Part shown: positions 39,535 through 45,436 of the stretch, in pieces
Layout of the letters: each line of letters opens with the position of its first letter
How positions within the stretch are numbered: position 1 is the first letter of the stretch
NCBI GenBank assembly: GCA_947627365.1
Contig: CANQVT010000019.1
Location: 1 to 45,436, forward strand
Direction: 5' to 3'
Origin: an uncultured Lachnospiraceae bacterium
GTDB lineage: Bacteria; Bacillota; Clostridia; Lachnospirales; Lachnospiraceae
DNA: 45,436 nt
Translations under genes and position numbers: made by a program
The notes under the pieces: generated by a model
Databases searched by the model: none
What the model was told of the DNA's origin: nothing
The model's input: the letters and a program-made list of their open reading frames with translations, nothing else

Positions 39535-39613
39535 CGTCCGTTCCCCTCCCGTTACTGTCCGCTCCGTGCCCGGCAGCGACAGCCCGGATATGAAAATTTA
39601 ACCATTTGGATTT

Positions 39614-39642
39614 ATTATAAGCGAAAGCGTGAATGCAGTCAA
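39614..39642 (-). promoter_or_regulatory. Promoter of the yicC operon
   Basis: TTGACT (39637-39642) and a perfect TATAAT (39614-39619) with a 17-base spacer on the minus strand. It is divergent from the rqcH promoter, with only 13 bases between the two -35 boxes. Confidence 0.85.
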
Positions 39643-39655
39643 TGAAAAATATTCG

Positions 39656-39684
39656 TTTACACTGATACGGCGGTTTGATATAAT
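39656..39684 (+). promoter_or_regulatory. Promoter of rqcH
   Basis: TTTACA (39656-39661), 17 bases, TATAAT (39679-39684), 49 bases before the start codon. The back-to-back arrangement with the yicC promoter leaves little room, so the two may compete or share control. Confidence 0.85.
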
Positions 39685-39733
39685 ATCCGCAAAAACAATG
39701 AGCCATAAATTCAGAAAGCGGGGAAATCACACC

Positions 39734-41470
39734 ATGGCACTTGACGGGATCGTTATCGCAAATATAGTCGCGGAACTTGACGCCGCGCTTTCCGGCGCGC
39801 GCGTCAGCAAGATCGCCCAGCCGGAGGCAGACGAGCTGCTCTTCACACTAAAGGGAAGCGCTCAGCATCGCCTCCTGCTCTCCGCAGGGGCAAGCCTGCC
39901 GCTGATCTACCTGACCTCCGCGAACAAGCCGTCGCCCCTGACCGCGCCGAATTTCTGCATGCTGCTGCGCAAGCACATCGGGAACGGCCGGATCGTACAG
40001 GTATGGCAGCCGGGGCTTGAGCGCATCATTCATTTCGAGATCGAGCACCGCAATGAGATGGGCGATCTCTGCCGCAAGGATTTGATCCTGGAGCTGATGG
40101 GCAAGCACAGCAATCTCATCTTCTGCGACGACAAGGGCATGATCATCGACAGCATCAAGCATGTGTCGGCGCAGACAAGCTCGGTGCGCGAGGTACTCCC
40201 CGGACGCAGCTATTTCGTCGCCGTGACGCAGGAGAAATGCGATCCGCTTACGGTATCTGAGCAGGAATTCCGCGCGTCCGTCTTTTCGAAGCCGATGCCG
40301 CTTTCCAAGGCCATCTACAACTCCTGCACCGGCATCAGCCCCGTGATCGCGGAGGAACTCTGCCACCGCGCGGGTCTCGAATCCGCGCAGAGCGCGAACA
40401 CGATCGGTGAGATGGAGCAGTTTCATCTGTACCGTCAGTTCGAGCTGCTCATGGACGATGTACGCGGGCGCCGCTTTCGTCCAGCGATCATCTACGACCG
40501 CGACCGCACGCCGGTCGAATTCTCCTCCGTACCGCTTACCATGTACGCAGATATGGAGCAGGCAGATTTCACCTCGGCCTCGGAGATGCTGGAGCAGTAT
40601 TTCTCCATGCGCAACACTGTGACGCGCATCCGCCAGAGGTCCTCGGATCTGCGGCGCATCGCGACGACGGCCCTCGACCGCTGCCGCAAAAAATACGAGC
40701 TGCAGAGCCGTCAGCTGAAAGACACAGAAAAGCGGGAGAAATACCGGATCTACGGCGAGCTGATCAACACCTACGGCTACGGCGTCAAGCCGGGCGCGAA
40801 AAGCTTCGAGGCGCTGAATTACTACACGAACGAGATGATGACAGTGCCGCTCGACAGCACCTTAAGCGTACACGAAAACGCGCAGAAGTATTTCGACAAG
40901 TACAACAAGCTGAAGCGCACCTATGAGGCGCTCTCCGAACATATTCGGGAAACGGAAGCCGAGATCGCGCAGCTCGAATCCATCTGCACCTTCATGGATA
41001 TGGCGCTCTCCGAGGACGATCTTGTGCAGGTGCGCGAGGAGCTCATGGACGCGGGCTATATCCGCCGCAAGTACAGCGGCAAAAAGGTGAAGATCACCTC
41101 AAAGCCCTTCCACTACATCTCCTCGGACGGGTTCGACATCTACGTAGGAAAAAACAATTATCAGAACGATGAACTGACCTTCAAGCTCGCGGGAAACAGC
41201 GACTGGTGGTTCCACGCCAAGGGCGCGCCGGGCTCGCACGTCATTGTAAAGGCAAACGGCCGGGAGCTCCCCGACCGCACATTTGAAGAGGCCGCCCGCC
41301 TCGCCGCGCACTACTCGCGCAACCGGGGCGCCGAAAAGGTTGAGATCGACTATGTCGAGAAAAAGCATGTGAAGAAGCCGAACGGCGCGAAGCCGGGCTT
41401 CGTTGTGTACTACACAAATTACTCCATGATGATCGATTCGGATATCAGTGGGATACGGGAGATAACTTGA
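39734..41470 (+). CDS. rqcH: Ribosome quality control protein RqcH (NFACT family)
   Basis: The 578-aa NFACT-family protein binds stalled 50S subunits and recruits tRNA-Ala to add alanine tails to stalled chains. The N-terminal NFACT-N domain begins MALDGIVIANIVAEL. The conserved WQPGLERII carries Glu-Arg (residues 96-97) where Bacillus RqcH is recalled to have Asp-Arg. A middle coiled coil (about 340-450) and the C-terminal NFACT-R domain (KNNYQNDELTFKLAG, DWWFHAKGAPGSHVI) follow. It is also annotated as fibronectin-binding in older work. The ATG at 39734 has GGGGAAA upstream; the 35 codons before it cover the promoter. Confidence 0.93.
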   Translation: MALDGIVIANIVAELDAALSGARVSKIAQPEADELLFTLKGSAQHRLLLSAGASLPLIYLTSANKPSPLTAPNFCMLLRKHIGNGRIVQVWQPGLERIIHFEIEHRNEMGDLCRKDLILELMGKHSNLIFCDDKGMIIDSIKHVSAQTSSVREVLPGRSYFVAVTQEKCDPLTVSEQEFRASVFSKPMPLSKAIYNSCTGISPVIAEELCHRAGLESAQSANTIGEMEQFHLYRQFELLMDDVRGRRFRPAIIYDRDRTPVEFSSVPLTMYADMEQADFTSASEMLEQYFSMRNTVTRIRQRSSDLRRIATTALDRCRKKYELQSRQLKDTEKREKYRIYGELINTYGYGVKPGAKSFEALNYYTNEMMTVPLDSTLSVHENAQKYFDKYNKLKRTYEALSEHIRETEAEIAQLESICTFMDMALSEDDLVQVREELMDAGYIRRKYSGKKVKITSKPFHYISSDGFDIYVGKNNYQNDELTFKLAGNSDWWFHAKGAPGSHVIVKANGRELPDRTFEEAARLAAHYSRNRGAEKVEIDYVEKKHVKKPNGAKPGFVVYYTNYSMMIDSDISGIREIT

Positions 41471-41520
41471 CAGCAAACTTTTTTCATCCGCAAACTTCGC
41501 CTGGTTTCCAGCCTGCGACT

Positions 41521-41567
41521 GTTGCTAAGCTCTGACTTCGGCTATCGCCTCGCCTTCGCTAAGCAAC
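41521..41567. terminator. Inverted repeat between convergent rqcH and lipoprotein genes
   Basis: GTTGCTAAGC (41521-41530) pairs with GCTAAGCAAC (41558-41567) with one mismatch, across 27 bases. The right arm overlaps the last codons and stop of the lipoprotein gene. No clear T-run is present, so a terminator function for the two convergent genes is tentative. Confidence 0.4.
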
Positions 41568-42317
41568 GCCCCACGTAAACTCTTCTGCGGTCTTCTGCCC
41601 GACCTCGTGCGGGGTCTTCACGCCGTCTGCCACATCCTGATCCGCCTCGGCGCGATACTCGCGCACCTCGACGCAGAAGCAGCGATAATCACCCACCACA
41701 TAGTGGTACACGTCCTTGTACTCCAGCGCGGAATCGTCTACGATCACAATATACAGATAATCCTTCTCCTGCGTGTAGATCGCACTCGTGCTGATCTGTG
41801 CATTCACATTACTGTAGAGCAGATTGTTCGTCAGCATATCGCGCAGCTGCTCATACTCCATCACGGAATAATTCGTATCCATATAGCTGCAGGTGATCGT
41901 CGAGTTATTCTCGACCCCCACGCAGTCATCCTTCTTATATACGGTCTCCTCGTCCGTGCTCGCGTCTACGTCCACAGACCAGCCCTCCTCCACGGAATAC
42001 GTCCCGGTCATGGCAGAATCCTGCATGTCCCCGTCCGCAGCCGAAGCAGCTGCAAAATCCTGCGCAGTCCCCTCCGTCGCAGCTGCCGATGAGCCCGTAT
42101 TTTCAAATCCGGCATTCTCCGGGCTGTAATCGACCGAACTGCTCGAGTAAGAACCCGTGTCCTCAAACCAATACCCGGCCTCGTCGTAATAGCCGGAGCC
42201 TTCCTCCGCCCGCAAAACGTTTCCCAGACAACCGGACAGGCACCCGGCCAGACACAATGCCGCAGCCGCCTGCGTCGCTATTCTTTTCCCGATCGTGTAA
42301 ACCGACCTCTTCTTCAT
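41559..42317 (-). CDS. Predicted lipoprotein of unknown function
   Basis: The 252-aa protein has a basic N-terminus, a hydrophobic stretch and two adjacent lipobox-like motifs, LAGC and LSGC (residues 23-30), so it is probably a membrane-anchored lipoprotein. A low-complexity Ser/Ala/Gly/Glu linker (about 35-105) leads to a globular C-terminal domain (STITCSYMDTNYSVMEYEQL, KDYLYIVIVDDSALEYKD, YHYVVGDYRCFCVEVREYR) that I do not recognise. The ATG at 42317 has GGGAG upstream. It sits alone between rqcH (convergent) and RNase Y, with a promoter of its own. Confidence 0.8.
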   Translation of the reverse strand: MKKRSVYTIGKRIATQAAAALCLAGCLSGCLGNVLRAEEGSGYYDEAGYWFEDTGSYSSSSVDYSPENAGFENTGSSAAATEGTAQDFAAASAADGDMQDSAMTGTYSVEEGWSVDVDASTDEETVYKKDDCVGVENNSTITCSYMDTNYSVMEYEQLRDMLTNNLLYSNVNAQISTSAIYTQEKDYLYIVIVDDSALEYKDVYHYVVGDYRCFCVEVREYRAEADQDVADGVKTPHEVGQKTAEEFTWGVA

Positions 42318-42339
42318 CGCGTCATCTCCCAATCTATCT

Positions 42340-42419
42340 TTTCATAAATCCGTCTCTCACAGATCTGTCCTTCTCAATTCATCTTTCACAAATCCGTCTC
42401 GCATAAATCTGTGCTTCTC
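42340..42419. repeat. Imperfect direct repeat of 36 bp in the lipoprotein leader
   Basis: Two 36-base copies (42340-42375 and 42384-42419) match at 31 of 36 positions; both begin TTTCA, contain AAATCCGTCTC and ATCTGT, and end CTTCTC. They lie in the 5' leader of the lipoprotein mRNA, between its promoter and start codon. Confidence 0.85.
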
Positions 42420-42429
42420 TCGTACATCA

Positions 42430-42458
42430 AGTATAATCGCATTCTATTAATTTGTCAC
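42430..42458 (-). promoter_or_regulatory. Promoter of the lipoprotein gene
   Basis: GTGACA (42453-42458, five of six) and TATACT (42430-42435, five of six) with a 17-base spacer on the minus strand. Confidence 0.7.
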
Positions 42459-42533
42459 GAAAGGTTTTCTTAATTTTCTTCATAGAAATCATCAAAAAAT
42501 TTTCGCCGCGCGCCAAAAAGCAGATAACGAGAC

Positions 42534-42566
42534 AAAAAGAGCTGCTGCCATCGCTGACACCAGCTC
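42534..42566 (-). terminator. Rho-independent terminator after rny
   Basis: GAGCTG (42539-42544) pairs with CAGCTC (42561-42566), followed by five T on the minus strand, eight bases after the rny stop codon. Confidence 0.8.
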
Positions 42567-42574
42567 TATTGTCC

Positions 42575-44131
42575 TTACTTCGCGTAATCGACTGCTCTGC
42601 TTTCTCTGATCACGCTTACCTTGATCTGTCCCGGATATTCCAGCTCGGCCTCGATCTGCTTCGCAATATCTCTGGCCAGGAGCACCATATCCGAATCGTT
42701 GACCTGATCCGGAACTACCATTACCCGAATCTCTCTACCTGCCTGAATCGCAAAAGATTTCTCTACTCCCTTGAAGGTGTTCGTAATATCTTCCAACTGT
42801 TTTAATCTGTTCGTATATGTTTCGAGCGTTTCACGTCTTGCACCCGGACGGGCTGCGGAGATCGTATCCGCGGCCTGCACGATGCAGGCGATCAGTGATT
42901 CTGCCTCAACATCGCCATGGTGAGACTCCACCGCATTCACAACGATCGGAGACTCCTTGTACTTCTTACAGAGATCCGCACCGATCTGAATGTGTGATCC
43001 TTCGATCTCATGGTCGATGGATTTGCCGATATCATGCAGCAATCCGGCACGCTTCGCCATCCTGACATCCACACCGATCTCGCCGGCAAGCAGCCCGGAA
43101 AGCTGCGCCACCTCGATCGAATGCTTCAACGCATTCTGACCGTAACTTGTCCTGAACTTCATGCGGCCAAGCAAACGTACCAACTCCGGATGGATTCCAT
43201 GCACGCCGACCTCCAGCGTAGCATTTTCGCCCTCCTCGCGGATGATTGCCTCTACTTCTTTTTGTGCCTTTTCCACCATTTCCTCGATTCTGGCCGGGTG
43301 GATTCGGCCATCCACAATCAGCTTTTCGAGCGCGATGCGCGCTACCTCTCTTCTGATTGGATCAAAGCCTGACAGAATGACTGCCTCCGGGGTATCATCA
43401 ATGATCAGATCCACGCCCGTCAACGTCTCAAGAGTCCGTATGTTGCGGCCTTCTCGTCCGATGATCCTTCCCTTCATCTCGTCATTCGGAAGCTGTACCA
43501 CAGAGATCGTCGTCTCTGCAACGTGATCCGCGGCACATTTCTGGATCGCCGTGACCACGTATTCTTTTGCCTTTTTGCCTGCTTCTTCCTTTGCCCTGCT
43601 CTCAAGCTCCTTGTAGAGCTTGGCAGTGTCGATCTTTACTTCATCTTCAACAGTTTTTAAAAGATATTCTTTTGCTTGTTCAGAGGTAAGTCCTGAGATT
43701 CTCTCGAGTTCCTGGATTCTTTGCCCGAGAAGCTTGTCAGCTTCCGCGTTCTTCTTCTTTAGCTCATCTTCCTTCGCTGTAAGACCTGATTCCCTGCGTT
43801 CCAGAGCCTCCGCTTTCTTATCGACGCTCTCTTCCTTCGATAAGACGCGCTTCTCGAAGCGCTGCAATTCTGTTCTGCGCTCTCTCGTCTCTTTTTCCAA
43901 CTCATTCTTCGTCTTCAAAGATTCTTCCTTCGCTTCCAGAAGTGCTTCTCGCTTCTTCGTCTCTGCAACCTTCAGCGCCTCATCAATGATCTGCCGCGCT
44001 TTCTCCTCGGCACTGCCAAGCTTCGCTTCCACTACTCTCTTCCTGTAGTTGATTGCGACAAGCACCGAAATCGGAACCGCGATGATCAAAGTAACCACTA
44101 CAGCAATAACGAGCGGCACTATTCCAGTCAC
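42575..44131 (-). CDS. rny: Ribonuclease Y
   Basis: The 518-aa membrane-anchored endoribonuclease starts most mRNA decay in Firmicutes. It has an N-terminal helix ([20 protein letters not shown]), a long coiled coil (about 35-190, many Lys/Glu), a KH RNA-binding domain ([17 protein letters not shown], about 215-232) and an HD metal-binding domain ([12 protein letters not shown], about 363-374). The length matches the family. The start is a GTG at 44131 with AGGAGGTG seven bases upstream. It is monocistronic, with promoter and terminator both visible. Confidence 0.97.
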   Translation of the reverse strand: MTGIVPLVIAVVVTLIIAVPISVLVAINYRKRVVEAKLGSAEEKARQIIDEALKVAETKKREALLEAKEESLKTKNELEKETRERRTELQRFEKRVLSKEESVDKKAEALERRESGLTAKEDELKKKNAEADKLLGQRIQELERISGLTSEQAKEYLLKTVEDEVKIDTAKLYKELESRAKEEAGKKAKEYVVTAIQKCAADHVAETTISVVQLPNDEMKGRIIGREGRNIRTLETLTGVDLIIDDTPEAVILSGFDPIRREVARIALEKLIVDGRIHPARIEEMVEKAQKEVEAIIREEGENATLEVGVHGIHPELVRLLGRMKFRTSYGQNALKHSIEVAQLSGLLAGEIGVDVRMAKRAGLLHDIGKSIDHEIEGSHIQIGADLCKKYKESPIVVNAVESHHGDVEAESLIACIVQAADTISAARPGARRETLETYTNRLKQLEDITNTFKGVEKSFAIQAGREIRVMVVPDQVNDSDMVLLARDIAKQIEAELEYPGQIKVSVIRESRAVDYAK

Positions 44132-44178
44132 AGGAGCACCTCCTTATTCAATTTTCATTGTCCGTAAACAACACTTCA

Positions 44179-44207
44179 ATTTTATACTGTTTTATAAATT
44201 ATGTCAA
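44179..44207 (-). promoter_or_regulatory. Promoter of rny
   Basis: A perfect TTGACA (44202-44207) and TAAAAT (44179-44184) with a 17-base spacer on the minus strand, about 50 bases before the GTG start. Confidence 0.85.
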
Positions 44208-44482
44208 GCATAAACACGCCGACGCCCTAAATTTTGCCAGTGTTATGAAATTATACGTTACTTCGTCTCCAAAGCAAAGTCTGAAGCCTGCAAAACAGCG
44301 ACAGGCGACCCTGTCGTTAACTGATAAGAAAAAACTACTGCAGAACCGTTCTCCGATCCGACCGGAAGCGGCCCTGCAGCAGTCCCTCTTATTACTTATT
44401 GTTTTTCACATTTTCCGGCCGTCTCTCGCGGCCTTTTCCGTGTCTCATTACGTTCTCACGCGTCCGGCTTTCCCGCGCCGTG
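44208..44482. other. Intergenic region between surface protein and rny
   Basis: This stretch holds the terminator at 44329-44383 and a short GGCCG/CGGCC hairpin near 44416-44432. A short plus-strand frame through here has no ribosome binding site or recognisable features. No gene is supported. Confidence 0.6.
44329..44383 (-). terminator. Terminator after the surface protein gene
   Basis: ACTACTGCAG (44334-44343) pairs with CTGCAGCAGT (44374-44383) with one wobble, and six T follow on the minus strand. The loop of 30 bases can fold further (CCGATCCGACCGG). Confidence 0.78.
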
Positions 44483-45436
44483 TTACTTTCTCACGCGTCT
44501 TGCCTTCCTGCGCTTCTCCTCGAAGGCTGCTGCGCATACGCCCGCGGAAAGTGCCATCATCAGCAGGTATCTCATGAAGTTCGTGTCGTCGCCCGTCTTC
44601 GGCGCTTCCTTCTTCGGCACCTCCGTCTCGGTCTCCGTCTCTTCCTCCGTGAAGCTGTTCGTGATCACGACCTCCTGCCTCGAATTGTTCGCATCCAGTA
44701 TGATCTCGCTCTTGTCCACCGATACCTCGAACTCCGTCACTTCCTCCGGATCCAGCGGCACGCCGTTCTCATCCGTTTCTGTCACATAGTACGTCATCGA
44801 GCTGCCGATCGTATTGCCGATCGGAAGGTTCGTCACCGTATAGCTTGTGCTCGATCCGCCTCCCAGCTCAAGCGGTACAATCTCAAGCGGCTCGCTCATA
44901 TCCGGGCTGTTGAACACGCCCGCATAGTACGTCGCATCGGATGTGCCCTCCTCACCGTTTATCAGGATCTTCTTCGTAATCTTAAGCTGGCCTGACAGGT
45001 AAAGGTCGTCTGTAAATTCTACATATACGTTCGTGAAGTCCGCAACCGCATTCTTCTCGTCTCCTTCGAGCAGAACCTTCCCTTCCCCGGTGTACTCCGG
45101 ATAGAAGATGATTCTGTCGTTCACCATCTTCGAGATGAGCAGCGTACCGTTCTCATCCGTCTCGCCCACGTAGTATGTGCCCGCGCTGAGGTTGTCGAAC
45201 GTCGCCGAACTCGAAATCTGGTTCTTGAACACGATCTGCTTCACGCTGCTGACACGCTGTGTCTTTGCCTCGTCGGAAAACAGCGCCACATAGAAGATCG
45301 CATCCCTGATGCCGATGTCGCTGGTGATGCCGTCCAGACGCAGGTTCTTCGTCACCGTAAGGGAATAGGTGGCCGACTTAGGAACCTTCCTGTCCGTCAT
45401 CTTTACCTCGATCGTCTGGCCTGCAGCCTCTTTTCC
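44483..45436 (-). CDS. Sortase-anchored surface protein with Cna-B/SpaA-like repeats (5' end beyond window)
   Basis: The frame is open from the right edge to the stop at 44483, so at least 317 C-terminal residues are present and the start is missing. Two Cna-B/SpaA-type beta-sandwich repeats are visible (SLTVTKNLRLDG with YYVGETDENGTLL; QLKITKKILINGEE with YYVTETDENGVPLD). A Glu/Thr linker then leads to the sorting signal APKTGDD (an LPxTG-like motif), a hydrophobic segment (FMRYLLMMALSAGVCAAAF) and a basic tail (RRKARRVRK). It is likely a pilin or adhesin anchored to the cell wall by a sortase. The first ATG in the window, at 45400, is probably internal. Confidence 0.85.
   Translation of the reverse strand, partial: GKEAAGQTIEVKMTDRKVPKSATYSLTVTKNLRLDGITSDIGIRDAIFYVALFSDEAKTQRVSSVKQIVFKNQISSSATFDNLSAGTYYVGETDENGTLLISKMVNDRIIFYPEYTGEGKVLLEGDEKNAVADFTNVYVEFTDDLYLSGQLKITKKILINGEEGTSDATYYAGVFNSPDMSEPLEIVPLELGGGSSTSYTVTNLPIGNTIGSSMTYYVTETDENGVPLDPEEVTEFEVSVDKSEIILDANNSRQEVVITNSFTEEETETETEVPKKEAPKTGDDTNFMRYLLMMALSAGVCAAAFEEKRRKARRVRK

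Noticed and set aside
44158-44577. 139-codon plus-strand frame between rny and the surface protein
   Set aside because: It runs through the rny promoter, a terminator and the surface protein 3' end, with no ribosome binding site.

Overview
The window looks like chromosomal DNA from a moderately GC-rich Firmicute of the class Clostridia, most likely a Lachnospiraceae. The reasons are the gene order yicC-remA(DUF370)-gmk-rpoZ and rimO-pgsA-cinA, RNase Y, RqcH, strong AGGAGG-type ribosome binding sites, sigmaA-type promoters, and a sortase-anchored surface protein with Cna-B-like repeats. Almost every gene lies on the minus strand; only a VanZ-family gene and rqcH are on plus. No rRNA, tRNA, CRISPR array or complete insertion sequence was seen. 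The assignment to Lachnospiraceae is inference from gene content.

Region by region (transcription mostly right to left). 125-4402: an M20 amidohydrolase and a polar amino-acid ABC importer (binding protein, permease, GlnQ-type ATPase). The importer has an internal attenuator-like hairpin and a palindrome between its -35 and -10 boxes. 4459-8711: a YtrA-type GntR repressor, an ABC ATPase and two paralogous six-helix permeases, then a leucine-rich-repeat protein. 8788-10248: a small membrane protein and a TatD-like hydrolase. 10279-18720: an A+T-richer six-gene type I restriction-modification operon (half-length HsdS, HsdM, RhuM, full HsdS, HsdR, YgjP-like peptidase). This is the clearest horizontally acquired block. 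18751-21807: a thiamine-precursor ABC importer (ThiXYZ type) under a TPP riboswitch with its own terminator. 21860-22865: a VanZ-like protein with a PYxQGN repeat tail. 22870-30712: rpoC and rpoB with their own promoter and without the usual ribosomal-protein neighbours. 30743-33199: two 140-bp tandem repeat units carrying a cruciform, abutting a GH36-type alpha-galactosidase. 33367-39642: the housekeeping run yicC, remA, gmk, rpoZ, a DUF308 membrane protein, rimO, pgsA and pncC/cinA, with a toxin-antitoxin pair between pgsA and cinA. 39656-45436: rqcH, a lipoprotein, RNase Y and the 3' part of an LPxTG-like surface protein that runs off the right edge.

The most interesting items are: the restriction operon with two specificity genes plus RhuM and a metallopeptidase; the toxin-antitoxin pair, whose antitoxin is intact while the RelE/ParE toxin carries a one-base frameshift; the nearly identical 140-bp repeats between galA and the rpoB promoter; and the TPP-riboswitch-controlled importer. 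Start codons were chosen from visible ribosome binding sites. All functions are from sequence reading alone, with no database search.
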